Made by a program: the position numbers and the translations under genes. Shown here piece after piece: positions 23,894 through 32,416 of a stretch of DNA of 38,431 bases. Source of the stretch: a virus; IMG/VR virus record IMGVR_UViG_3300047560_000465, positions 1 through 38,431 of that record, one strand, 5' to 3'. A model generated the notes under the pieces. That model was not told the DNA's origin and made no database searches. It saw only the letters and a program-made list of their open reading frames with translations. The first letter of the stretch is position 1; every line of letters starts with the position of its first letter.

Positions 23894-24838
23894 TTAAGCT
23901 GGAACAGCCAAAGCAACTGTCGAGTAGTCGCGCAGCTCAGCCACACCGTACAGAGTGTCAGCAGTAAACAGAGTACCGAGATATTCTTGTTTGTACTGAG
24001 TCTGTGAACGGATGCCTTGTTGCTCAACCAGCACGTAAGCGTCTTTATGGCCCATCAAGCAGATACGGTCGGTAGCAGACGTACCAGCAGCAGTATCGGC
24101 ATTGGTAGACACGTACACTTTAACGCCGTACACATCACCGATTTCACCGTTACGGATGGTGTTGTTACCGCCTTGTTCACCCACGAAAGCTTGCTCAGTA
24201 AAACGAGCCAAGCCCATCAGCGTGTTACGGCTAGAAGGAGGAACAATGAAGAAACGACCGTCCATAGGCACATCGTTGTCGTCCAAACGTTGGATAGTGC
24301 GACGGATAGCAGCATCAGTCAAAGCAGCAGCGTTAGAGGTAGAGCTGTTGTACACAGTCGTACCATTAGAGCCGATGAAAGCATTGGTGCTAGAAGCAGC
24401 AGTAGCGTAGTCCGAAGTACCGACAACACCGCCGTTAGACACACGACCCAGACGGATCAGATCGGTATCAACTTGCTTAGCCAAGGCATAACCAGCGTCG
24501 TCAGTATAGAACGAACGCAGGCTCGACAGAGCTTGAGCTTCAACGATGTCTTCGATCATGCGGCTATATTCATAGTGCTTGTTGATCGACACAACGACTT
24601 CAGATTCAGTTGCTGCAATCAGGGTAACTTGCGTAGAAGCAGCCTTAGCAGAAGCGGAACCACGGGTAGGGCTAGGAATGTGAATGGTATCACCCTTCTT
24701 GCCTTTGAAGTTCATCTTCTTGATCAGGTTAGCAGCGACCAAGTTGCGCTTGTAAGCAGCCACGATTTCATCAGACCAAATTGCTGGAATGAACGTTGCT
24801 GCGGTGGTTTTAGTTACGTGGTTAGTACCGAGACCCAT
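23894..24838 (-). CDS. Major capsid protein
   Basis: A 314-aa protein, the shell subunit. It starts MGLGTNHVTKTTAATFIPAI followed by WSDEIVAAYKRNLVAANLIK, the standard opening of podovirus capsid proteins. KGDTIHIPSPTRG and IEDIVEAQALSSLRSFYTDD are also typical of the HK97-fold families. The C-terminal half has VVPPS-like, DVYGVKVYVS and LGTLFTADTLYGV segments. AGGAG precedes the ATG. The scaffold gene is upstream, with a LAGLIDADG gene inserted between them. The terminator-like hairpin follows directly. Confidence 0.93.
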   Translation of the reverse strand: MGLGTNHVTKTTAATFIPAIWSDEIVAAYKRNLVAANLIKKMNFKGKKGDTIHIPSPTRGSASAKAASTQVTLIAATESEVVVSINKHYEYSRMIEDIVEAQALSSLRSFYTDDAGYALAKQVDTDLIRLGRVSNGGVVGTSDYATAASSTNAFIGSNGTTVYNSSTSNAAALTDAAIRRTIQRLDDNDVPMDGRFFIVPPSSRNTLMGLARFTEQAFVGEQGGNNTIRNGEIGDVYGVKVYVSTNADTAAGTSATDRICLMGHKDAYVLVEQQGIRSQTQYKQEYLGTLFTADTLYGVAELRDYSTVALAVPA

Positions 24839-24850
24839 TTTAAATACTCC

Positions 24851-24888
24851 TAATAATTACAAATTATATAAATTAATGATTACAAATT
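24851..24888. repeat. Imperfect 15-base direct repeat flanking the LAGLIDADG gene end
   Basis: TAATAATTACAAATT (24851..24865) and TAATGATTACAAATT (24874..24888) differ by one base and are 23 bases apart. One copy overlaps the stop codon of the endonuclease gene, and the other lies at the capsid ribosome site. It may be a scar of the endonuclease gene's arrival. Confidence 0.8.
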
Positions 24889-25297
24889 AATTGACTCTAC
24901 CGCGTTGGTTAAGTAACCTAATGTTAGGTAAGAAATTTTCTAATGTATCGTCTTTCTTACGTTTATCCTGACTACACCAATCTAAAACTAACTTTGCTTG
25001 TTCTCTTTTTGAAACCAAGTAAGGCAGTATAAGATTTAAAGTAGCAATTACACGTGGTCTAGCTTCCATTGATAATTCCCATGCAGGTTTAGCATTCTTT
25101 CGATCGCCTCTATCTGAATATCTAATATAATATTCAATACCCGCTTCTTCCAAAACTTGCTTACATTTATTAATTAAGAGTTCGTTTGTATTAGCTATCT
25201 TAACAGAGGGTGTAAAAACAGTTCCTCGTTTAAAAATAGAAATACAACCTTCACCATCAATAATACCTGCAAACCAAGCTTTGTCAGTCTCTAACAT
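24887..25297 (-). CDS. LAGLIDADG homing endonuclease, free-standing
   Basis: A 136-aa protein with a single LAGLIDADG helix near the N-terminus (WFAGIIDGEG, residues 8-17, followed by CISI). The single motif means it would act as a homodimer. The following strands (FTPSVKIANTNELLINKCKQ, GIEYYIRYSDRGDRKNAKPA) and helix LPYLVSKREQAKLVLDWC fit the LAGLIDADG fold. It is squeezed between scaffold and capsid genes with a one-base overlap upstream. It is AT-richer than its neighbours. Free-standing genes of this class are uncommon in phages compared with HNH types. Confidence 0.9.
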   Translation of the reverse strand: MLETDKAWFAGIIDGEGCISIFKRGTVFTPSVKIANTNELLINKCKQVLEEAGIEYYIRYSDRGDRKNAKPAWELSMEARPRVIATLNLILPYLVSKREQAKLVLDWCSQDKRKKDDTLENFLPNIRLLNQRGRVN

Positions 25298-26067
25298 TAT
25301 CGGACTCTCCCTTCAGCGTACGCTTGCATGATGTCGTCTTGAAGACTTTCATAGCGTTCACGGTCAGTCAACTGTAGCCGAATAAGGTCGGCCCTGCGAT
25401 AGACTCGCTTAGATGATTCACCAGTACCGCCAGTATCAACAGCAGCAGCTTTCAAGTTCTGCTTCAATGTCTCTTTACCTTGGGCTTCTACCTGTTGCGT
25501 CTTAATTTGCTTAAGTTGCTTAAAGGTAGACAACAATTCATTTGCACTGTCGTAATCAAACTCACCATCAGCTTTTGCGTACAAACCGAGACGGACGGGT
25601 GATTGTTTTACCCAGTCAGTAAACTCAGGATCTTGGACAATATTGCCAAAGTCAGGATGATTCTGTGCCAATTTCTGTTGAATCTGCATCTTCTTAAATT
25701 CTTGTGCACTTTGACGTGCAGCTAGAACATCCGGATGCTTATCAATAGAATTACGAATTGCTTTCTGAGGATCTTCAAAGAAATCAATTTCAGGCTCTAC
25801 TTCAGTAAGAGCAGGTTTAGCAGCTAGACTTTGTTTCAACAATTCATCAGCAAGTTTTCGAACCTCGCCGACTTCTTGTGCCTGTTTACCAATAAGCTTT
25901 TCAGCCTCTTGGTGCATCTTGATGATCTCCTGTGCACTTTTCCCCTGGTATTTCGCAGGAATGCTATCTTCAGGTGCGTGATCATCTTCAATCTTGGGCG
26001 GTGCGGTGAGTTGTTCAACTACGTCGAGTTCACCTAAAGTACTATCTTCGCTATCATCTACTATCAT
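25297..26067 (-). CDS. Capsid scaffold protein
   Basis: The start at 26067 (MIVDDSEDSTLGELDVVEQL) is preferred since AAGGAAACAGT precedes it; a GTG seven codons upstream is also in frame. The protein is about 256 aa, acidic at the N-terminus, then largely helical and Gln/Lys-rich (SAQEIIKMHQEAEKLIGKQA; KKMQIQQKLAQNHPDF). It ends with a basic segment (KRVYRRADLIRLQLTDRERY) that probably contacts the shell. Position before the capsid gene and composition are as expected for a podovirus scaffold, which leaves the head before packaging. Confidence 0.85.
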   Translation of the reverse strand: MIVDDSEDSTLGELDVVEQLTAPPKIEDDHAPEDSIPAKYQGKSAQEIIKMHQEAEKLIGKQAQEVGEVRKLADELLKQSLAAKPALTEVEPEIDFFEDPQKAIRNSIDKHPDVLAARQSAQEFKKMQIQQKLAQNHPDFGNIVQDPEFTDWVKQSPVRLGLYAKADGEFDYDSANELLSTFKQLKQIKTQQVEAQGKETLKQNLKAAAVDTGGTGESSKRVYRRADLIRLQLTDRERYESLQDDIMQAYAEGRVR

Positions 26068-26168
26068 ACTGTTTCCTTGTCCTGCCACGCGTTAACATGG
26101 TTCTAGGAGATACTATTTAAAATGAACCCGATACCGAATAAGGGTATTTATGAGTTCGCTTACACTAA

Positions 26169-26402
26169 CTAAGCGTTAGCTTTCTGTTCTTGGGCGAGCT
26201 TTTCAGATCGCTTACGAACCCATGCGTCAGCGGCTGTCGGAAAAGAGCCTGACCAGCCTTCTAACTTCATGTTCGGTGCACTAATTACTCTTGCTGCCTC
26301 AGAGCCACATTCCTTACAAGGAGTTGCGTGGCATTCCGTGTCTACAAAAGCTTCAGTACGATGAGCATTCTCACAAACAAATTCATAGATTCTGCGAGGC
26401 AT
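26169..26402 (-). CDS. FmdB-like zinc ribbon protein, 77 aa
   Basis: A small protein starting MPRRIYEFVCENAHRTEAFV. C10 with H14, then C24 (DTECHATP) and CKEC later, fit a zinc ribbon like the FmdB family. The pattern RVISAPNMKLEGWSGSFP is the usual continuation in phage members. It ends in TAG. It lies between the 91-aa protein and the scaffold, separated from the latter by about 100 bases. The role is unknown; it may act in head assembly or regulation. Confidence 0.75.
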   Translation of the reverse strand: MPRRIYEFVCENAHRTEAFVDTECHATPCKECGSEAARVISAPNMKLEGWSGSFPTAADAWVRKRSEKLAQEQKANA

Positions 26403-26404
26403 AT

Positions 26405-26680
26405 TTAAACCTCACCAGTCTCTTGCAAATCTTTGTAGGTTCGCTCATAGGCTCCCTTTAGGCCATATAACCAGTTCAAAATATCCATCTGTCCACGACG
26501 AAAGTCTAAAGGATGTGTTTCCGTGACAGAAGATAGTTTGTCGTAGCTATCCTTTACTTTGAGGATGTCTTCCATAAGATCTTTCCACCCCTGAGTGGAC
26601 ATCATATTAAAGGCATCGTCATAAAACTTGCTTAAGTCCGTAACGGACGTAAAATCTTGTGTATTCGAGGATTGTTCCAT
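26405..26680 (-). CDS. Hypothetical head-region protein, 91 aa
   Basis: An acidic helical protein (MMSTQGWKDLMEDILKVKDS) with the conserved-looking block HPLDFRRGQMDILNWLYGLK. Proteins of this size and pattern lie beside the zinc ribbon and scaffold genes in related phages. It is the first gene of a group driven by the promoter at 26711..26739. Function unknown. Confidence 0.65.
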   Translation of the reverse strand: MEQSSNTQDFTSVTDLSKFYDDAFNMMSTQGWKDLMEDILKVKDSYDKLSSVTETHPLDFRRGQMDILNWLYGLKGAYERTYKDLQETGEV

Positions 26681-26710
26681 TACTGGAGTCCTTATAGTTA
26701 ATAAGTAGAT

Positions 26711-26739
26711 ACTGTATAGTACTTTTATTAACTTGTCAA
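26711..26739 (-). promoter_or_regulatory. Sigma70 promoter for the head gene group
   Basis: On the minus strand: TTGACA (26734..26739), a 17-base spacer and TACAGT (26711..26716, 4/6). It lies in the 89-base AT-rich gap before the 91-aa gene, so it would raise expression of the zinc ribbon, scaffold and capsid genes. Confidence 0.75.
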
Positions 26740-26769
26740 GAGATAAATGATATTTTTACTATATTAAAT

Positions 26770-27060
26770 TTACCAAGGAACGCCAGCAGCTTTTACTGGA
26801 TGTTTTTGGAGTTCAATTTGAGCTGCTAAATTCTTTTCAACAGCTTCTTTATCAACCCCATGAGTCCAACACCAGTCCAAAACCTGTTGTTCCGTAACTT
26901 GGTCATAAGGAATACTAGGTGTTCCAGCAGGAAATGAGCAGGTAGAATAAACAGAAGCTGTGTATTCACCTTCAATAGCGGTAGCAGTCCAGTGCGCTGT
27001 GGTGATGAAGCCGTCTGAAGTGAGACGTTCACATTGTTGAATTGTCCAAGTAGTAGTCAT
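26770..27060 (-). CDS. Conserved-type tail region protein, 96 aa
   Basis: It starts MTTTWTIQQCERLTSDGFIT, then WTATAIEGEYTASVYSTCSF and TPYDQ-like VTEQQVLDWCW, ending KHPVKAAGVPW. This W-I-...-G-V-Y-T-C-F pattern is a common small protein beside phage tail fibres (DUF7936-like, from memory). The role is unknown; fibre attachment or assembly is possible. It follows the S74 fibre gene by 13 bases. Confidence 0.65.
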   Translation of the reverse strand: MTTTWTIQQCERLTSDGFITTAHWTATAIEGEYTASVYSTCSFPAGTPSIPYDQVTEQQVLDWCWTHGVDKEAVEKNLAAQIELQKHPVKAAGVPW

Positions 27061-27073
27061 AATTTTCCTTTAT

Positions 27074-28540
27074 TTAGATGCCTGCGTTTGCAAGACGTTT
27101 ACGGAGAGATTGAATTTCAGCAACGAGATCAGCAATAACCTCTGAAGTGCTGGCTTGCATTGCTTGGTATACGGGTTTGCCATCAACGTCTACGGCATCC
27201 TTTTCACCGCTTACACTATTTGGATACACCTCTTGGAACTTGTGTGCCAAGAAACCACGAGTTATTTCTCCACTAGATTTCCACGCATAGTCAATCGGTT
27301 GCAAAGCATCAATACGTTCACCAGAACCCGACACAGCACCAATAACTTCTTTCAGTCGATAGTCAGATGTGACGTTGTACAAGACCCCTGTTGTGCCTGC
27401 TTGAGTAATGTTCCCAATTAATCCTCCGTTATACGAGAAGATTAAAAATGATGACCCACTACCTGCGCCAGAAGGATGACATAGAGCAGCATACGATCCT
27501 CCAGGATTTACAACAAAACCTGTGGAAGAGGTATAACTATTAGTTGTAGTCCCAACCAACAGATTACCACTAGCATCAAGCGTCATTGCTTGAGTGAAGG
27601 TGATTGCTGTGCCCTGAGTTCCAGAAGGAGCCACATACCATTGATGGGCTCCTCCTCCAATTTCATAACGAGCTGCCACGTAGGTTTCTAAGTATTTCCA
27701 TGTGTTAGAACCGTAAGCATAGGCATTACTGGTTAGATTAAGGCCATCATTGGTTTGAATGCTGGCAATAGCTGTAAGGCCACCAAACTGTAATGCCTTA
27801 TATCCTCCGTACCAAGCACTAGGAGTAACTCCCAAGCCTAGGTTGCCGGAGGTGTCTAAAGTTGCGGCGACAGTGTTGTTAGTTCCGAATTCAATAGCTT
27901 TACCAGAAAGCCCATAAATTAAAACTTTTCCTGTGTCCCACGACAATATTCCGTCTGCGCCCGTAGTACCCCAATTAAACGTACCGCTTGATCCAATATA
28001 TGCTTTGCCATTCGATCTGATATTTCCAGTTGAACTAATGGCTCCCACAACATCCAACTTAACAGCAGGAGAGCTTGTACCAATACCCAGACCTGTGCTG
28101 GTTAGGCGCATTTGTTCTGAAGAAATATTCCAAGAATGATAGCTTGCTGCGCCGCTTGCATAAGTTGCAGAACCATTACTGGAATAGAACAAATTTGTAT
28201 TTGTGTTGTCCCAGTAAATCGAAGCCTTCACCGTTCCAGCGTTTGCAATATCAATTTCAGTATATTGCTGCCCACCGTTGTCCACACGAAGGCTGTTTGC
28301 GTTGCCGCCAACAACAGTAAAACGAGTCCCGTCAAACGTCAGCGCAGAACCAGTAGTAACTACTTTAGAGCCGTTGAGATAAGCAACACCGTTAGCAGTA
28401 CCACTTGTAAGTACAGGATTCTGAGCCAAAGTAGCTACTTGACCTGTGGAGATTCCAATGGCCTCTGTAGTACCGTTGGACTGCAACGACAGAGCTCCGG
28501 TACTTGCTACGCCTGTCGAATTAAGAGAAGTTTGTGACAT
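27074..28540 (-). CDS. Tail fibre with C-terminal self-cleaving S74 chaperone
   Basis: A 488-aa fibre. The N-terminal region has repeats of the form LTSGTANGVAYLNGSKVVTT. The middle holds beta repeats of the GLGIGTSSPAVKLDVVGAIS and LDASGNLLVGTTTNSY type. The intramolecular chaperone starts at SDYRLKEVIGAV, with the cleavage serine near residue 392, and ends in a trimerising helix (EVIADLVAEIQSLRKRL). The chaperone trims itself after folding the trimer. This gene is probably the host-range determinant, together with the collagen-like fibre upstream. Confidence 0.9.
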   Translation of the reverse strand: MSQTSLNSTGVASTGALSLQSNGTTEAIGISTGQVATLAQNPVLTSGTANGVAYLNGSKVVTTGSALTFDGTRFTVVGGNANSLRVDNGGQQYTEIDIANAGTVKASIYWDNTNTNLFYSSNGSATYASGAASYHSWNISSEQMRLTSTGLGIGTSSPAVKLDVVGAISSTGNIRSNGKAYIGSSGTFNWGTTGADGILSWDTGKVLIYGLSGKAIEFGTNNTVAATLDTSGNLGLGVTPSAWYGGYKALQFGGLTAIASIQTNDGLNLTSNAYAYGSNTWKYLETYVAARYEIGGGAHQWYVAPSGTQGTAITFTQAMTLDASGNLLVGTTTNSYTSSTGFVVNPGGSYAALCHPSGAGSGSSFLIFSYNGGLIGNITQAGTTGVLYNVTSDYRLKEVIGAVSGSGERIDALQPIDYAWKSSGEITRGFLAHKFQEVYPNSVSGEKDAVDVDGKPVYQAMQASTSEVIADLVAEIQSLRKRLANAGI

Positions 28541-28555
28541 ATTTAAAGTTATCCT

Positions 28556-30301
28556 TTAAGGAGTACCATTAGAAACGATATTAACAGCCGATGTAATTAC
28601 GCCTGTAGAAGAAATAGAAGCGATAGTTGTTGCACCATACTTAATAAGCAACTTATCACCACTCTCAACGATGCTAAAGTTAGTAGTTGACAATGAACCT
28701 GCTGAACCAGTAGTATTTTGATTAAACGTAGGCCAAGTAAACGTACCTGAACTAAAGTTACCTGATACTGGAGTACCTAATACAGGAGCAGTTAAAGTAG
28801 GGCTAGTTAAAGTTTTATTTGTCAGTGTCTGAGTATCTGTCGTACCAACAAATGCTCCTGTAGGGCCTGTTACGTTCTCCCAACGAGTATTAGCACTATT
28901 ACGTTGAAGGACGTTATAAGCCGCTACACTGCTGATATTAACGTCACCTTCGTACTGGCCTAAGACACCACCAAAGGAAGGACGGATAAACAAAGAACCG
29001 TTAGAACCTGCTTTAACAACAGCCGCTACAACAATCTTAGCATTAGGAGCAACAGGCAAGACTTTAGTTAAGCCGCCTGCATAAGCCGGATTGTAGTAAA
29101 GAATATCACCATCAGCCCATGTTTCACCAACGCTAGAACCTGTTGTGTCAATGTTACGCACAAGGCCAAACTCAGTAACGTAACCCCAGCCGTTCAAAGC
29201 AATAGATTCAGTAGCTACGCCCATGACATATTGAGCTGTAGAAGCAATCAAGCCTGCCGCTGGAGCCCCTGTCAAAGCACCTGAGTTACCTACAGTGCCT
29301 GTAAACATAACACAGCTGCCCTCAGCAATAGCTGAAGTTGCTTTAATCCTGAAATAGGATTCTTCACCAATCTGCAAGGTAGCGTTAGAACCCGCCATGC
29401 CCAAGTTCAAGGTCTGGATACTATCGCTATTATCCCACCACAGACGACCAGATTGACGGGTAACAGAGGTAGTTACGGTGTCAAAGTCAATATAATCAAC
29501 TGTAGAGATACCGCCAGTAATGCCTGACAAACTTGTAATGTCTGAGTTAGTTCCTGCCTGAGCCCAAGACTGATCTACTTTTTGCCAAACAGTACCATTA
29601 AAGATCAACCAATCTCCTGGCTGCCAATCAGTGATACCGTCGAGGTTAGTAGAGCCAGCAACGGATACAACGTAATAGTTATTTGTAGTACCAATGCCTG
29701 AAGTTAATGTCGGAGTGTTTGTAGAAGCATTCCAAGTACCTTTATACTTCAACCCTCCTTGAATAGCATTAATTTGAGCCTGCAAAGCTGCGATAGCATC
29801 GAGAACATACTGAGAAGTTCCGCCACCATTGCCAATAACTTTGATTTTCTCAGCTACATCAAATGGGACTACTTCACCAGCATTGATTTCCTGTCCTGTG
29901 GACAAGGTAATGATCAAAGCACCATCAAAGTCAACATGAGCGTCAACAACACCATTACCATCGACCCCATCAGCCCCGTCTTTTCCATCCTTGCCGTCTT
30001 TTCCGTCAAGTCCATTACGTCCAGGGAGCCCTGTATCACCTTTTTCACCTTTAGCGCCTTGTAAACCGTCTTTACCATCTTTAATTGACGCAGATTTCGA
30101 GGCAATATCAGCGCTAATAGCTGCGTAACGCTCTTCTAGATCAGTTTTGATCTTCTTAATAGCGTCTACAACAAGTTTAGCGTACTGGCCAGCCTCCTCA
30201 GACACTTGTCGTGCCTTGGAGGATGCAACATTCTCTTGAAGAGCCTTAACCAGCGCTAATTTCTCAGCATCGGTCAGATTCTCAATGTCTTTCAGTATCA
30301 T
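28556..30301 (-). CDS. Tail fibre with collagen-like stalk
   Basis: A 581-aa protein. The N-terminal helix (about 1-70) probably forms a trimeric coiled coil joining the tail. About 14 Gly-X-Y triplets (76-117, rich in GKDGKDGKD) form a collagen-like stalk. The following part includes a carbohydrate-type WNASTNTPTLTSGIG-like segment and several beta repeats. It ends in TTNFSIVESGDKLLIKYGAT and SNGTP. It overlaps the portal gene by four bases (ATGA), which puts fibre genes unusually between portal and scaffold. Confidence 0.85.
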   Translation of the reverse strand: MILKDIENLTDAEKLALVKALQENVASSKARQVSEEAGQYAKLVVDAIKKIKTDLEERYAAISADIASKSASIKDGKDGLQGAKGEKGDTGLPGRNGLDGKDGKDGKDGADGVDGNGVVDAHVDFDGALIITLSTGQEINAGEVVPFDVAEKIKVIGNGGGTSQYVLDAIAALQAQINAIQGGLKYKGTWNASTNTPTLTSGIGTTNNYYVVSVAGSTNLDGITDWQPGDWLIFNGTVWQKVDQSWAQAGTNSDITSLSGITGGISTVDYIDFDTVTTSVTRQSGRLWWDNSDSIQTLNLGMAGSNATLQIGEESYFRIKATSAIAEGSCVMFTGTVGNSGALTGAPAAGLIASTAQYVMGVATESIALNGWGYVTEFGLVRNIDTTGSSVGETWADGDILYYNPAYAGGLTKVLPVAPNAKIVVAAVVKAGSNGSLFIRPSFGGVLGQYEGDVNISSVAAYNVLQRNSANTRWENVTGPTGAFVGTTDTQTLTNKTLTSPTLTAPVLGTPVSGNFSSGTFTWPTFNQNTTGSAGSLSTTNFSIVESGDKLLIKYGATTIASISSTGVITSAVNIVSNGTP

Positions 30302-32358
30302 TTATTGAGGCTTTCAGTGAGTTGCTTCAAGAAATCAGCTTCTTTTGCCATACTGTCTTGCTTATGCTGACTCATTTGAAGCTCAACAATCTTAGATTTA
30401 TTTTTCATGTCGGCTTCTTTAAGCATTAAGTCAGCAATTTTAACACGTCTATCAAACTCTTTGCTAGCTAAATCATCATTATTTGGCAAATTATTTGTAG
30501 TTGACGAGATAATCTTGGCTTGGACTTCCTGAGGCTTCAACTGAGTCTCAATCATAGTGTTCATTGCCTCAGCTTTGTTACGTTCAGCCTGAGTAGTGTT
30601 CACTGCTATCTGAGCCTGAGCAGCTTGAATAGCCAACATTTGCTGTTGTTGCTGCATTGCCTGAGCTTGTGGGTCAGGTTGAGCCATCTTCGTCAAAGCT
30701 TCGATCATCTCAGCACGATTAGACAGAGAAGAGTTCTGAATTACACCTTTCAAGATCAAAGGCAACACTGGAGTGTTAGGGCCTAAGGTCTGCAACAGAG
30801 CAATGAACTGAGATTGTTCGTACTCACGAGCCATAATACCCAAAGTAGCTGTAGGAACAAAGTTTAAGTCAGCTGAAGGGTAACGCTCAGGATCAAACTG
30901 CATGAAGCGGAATGCTGCCTTCTTGATGAAAGGAGACAGGAAATCCTCTTGGAAGTTAGTTAAAGTACGCTTGTTCTTCTTGATCAAAGAAGCTACAGCC
31001 ATTGAGATACCGCCTTGTGAGGCATCACGAGCTACTTGGCTGATCATGCCATTGGTATCCATCGTACCTGTGGCTTGCAACAACATACGCTCAAAGTTTT
31101 GAGCAGCCGCTGGAGCATTACCATCGGTAGTACCAAACTTGAACGGCATCATAATCTCAGCAGGATTACCGTTGGTCAGGAGAGCTTTACCGGGCTTAAC
31201 TTCGAACTTAGCACCACGAGGCAAACGAGTTGCATCCATGGCGATCATAGGAGACGTTGTAAGGGCCAGAGAGTCCAAATAGGCACGGTACTGTGCATCA
31301 ATGGCTTTCTGCATGTTGTAGGCCTTCTCAACCACGCCACGGCCCAATAAACGGTTAGGTACAGTGTCGTCCTGATAAGACATCACTGGGCGATCCTTCA
31401 TCATGTAAGGATTCTCTTCAGCCTTCAACAACAAGTTACCATTACCGATCACTACAATGGCTTCAACCAAGTCAGAGTATTCATCAGCAGCAGAATCTTC
31501 AGGGAACAGATCAACAATGTCTTTCTGTGTTCCGGCAGAATCCAGCAACTCACGAGGAACCAATCCATAGTAAGTCAACATTGTTGCTTTACCGTCTTGG
31601 AACTGACGAACTTCCTGAGTAGCTTCTAAGCTTTCATCGTCCATGTACGGAGCAATGTCTACCTTACGGTAGATACCTGACTCCATGCCTGCAACAATCT
31701 TATGCAAGCTCACAGGCTTCTCAATAGCTACTCCCATACAGTCATCCACCGATGTACCGTTAGGGTCAAACAAGAAGTTTTTAGGATTGATAGGGTTGAG
31801 AGTTACCGAGATACGGTCTTTTTCAACAACACCGATGGCTGCTTGACCGACAACACCAGGGATAGGCTGAGTGCTAGGGATGTACTCTTTAGCTGTTTTA
31901 ACTACGATCTCACCAATACCTGTACCGTAAATCTTAGCCATCAAGCCAATTTGGTCAATAGACTTACGGATCTTGTCTTTAGCGAAATCCTCAGTCATCT
32001 GAAGTTTAAGCTTTTCTACGTCGATAGGATTACCGTTAACGTCTTGAACGTCATCCTTGATGTCAAAGTACTCACCTTGCCCAAAGATAGCTTCCATGAT
32101 CTCAGCATGGCTTGTTTCAACTGCTTGCTGAGTAGCTGGGGAAATGATACGTGAACGCTCAGACTCACGGGTAGAGTCGGCTTCAGCCCATTGACCACGG
32201 AAGATACGCTCGTACTCTTCCCATGCGTCCATGTAGTTGTTATCACGGAAGTCACGCCAACGCTCAACGTGATCCATGATCCACGATACTAGCTCTTTGT
32301 CGTTCTCCGTAGGCGTCTCAAAAGGAGGCGCTTCTTTTTCATTTTCCATATCAGCCAT
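30298..32358 (-). CDS. Portal protein
   Basis: A 686-aa protein, the dodecameric gate for DNA. Patterns such as WEEYERIFRGQWAEADSTRE, SRIISPATQQAVETSHAEIM and EAIFGQGEYFDI are typical of the large portals of aquatic podoviruses. DRPVMSYQDDTVPNRLLGRG and GGISMAVASLIKKNKRTLTN lie in the stem and clip part. The last 130 residues form a Gln/Ala/Lys-rich helical barrel (AMQQQQQMLAIQAAQAQIAV). It has its own strong promoter just upstream (32388..32416) and AGGAAATACCTA before the ATG. Confidence 0.9.
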   Translation of the reverse strand: MADMENEKEAPPFETPTENDKELVSWIMDHVERWRDFRDNNYMDAWEEYERIFRGQWAEADSTRESERSRIISPATQQAVETSHAEIMEAIFGQGEYFDIKDDVQDVNGNPIDVEKLKLQMTEDFAKDKIRKSIDQIGLMAKIYGTGIGEIVVKTAKEYIPSTQPIPGVVGQAAIGVVEKDRISVTLNPINPKNFLFDPNGTSVDDCMGVAIEKPVSLHKIVAGMESGIYRKVDIAPYMDDESLEATQEVRQFQDGKATMLTYYGLVPRELLDSAGTQKDIVDLFPEDSAADEYSDLVEAIVVIGNGNLLLKAEENPYMMKDRPVMSYQDDTVPNRLLGRGVVEKAYNMQKAIDAQYRAYLDSLALTTSPMIAMDATRLPRGAKFEVKPGKALLTNGNPAEIMMPFKFGTTDGNAPAAAQNFERMLLQATGTMDTNGMISQVARDASQGGISMAVASLIKKNKRTLTNFQEDFLSPFIKKAAFRFMQFDPERYPSADLNFVPTATLGIMAREYEQSQFIALLQTLGPNTPVLPLILKGVIQNSSLSNRAEMIEALTKMAQPDPQAQAMQQQQQMLAIQAAQAQIAVNTTQAERNKAEAMNTMIETQLKPQEVQAKIISSTTNNLPNNDDLASKEFDRRVKIADLMLKEADMKNKSKIVELQMSQHKQDSMAKEADFLKQLTESLNK

Positions 32359-32387
32359 TAGGTATTTCCTGTTTTAGGATTTGTAGC

Positions 32388-32416
32388 ACTATATCAGTAA
32401 CCTGAGATAATGTCAA
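32388..32416 (-). promoter_or_regulatory. Strong sigma70 promoter for the portal gene
   Basis: On the minus strand: TTGACA (32411..32416), exactly 17 bases, then TATAGT (32388..32393). The -35 lies inside the terminase coding end and the -10 ends beside the terminase stop codon. The expected start is near 32381, about 23 bases from the portal ATG. Both hexamers are identical to those of the promoter at 2409..2437. Confidence 0.85.
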
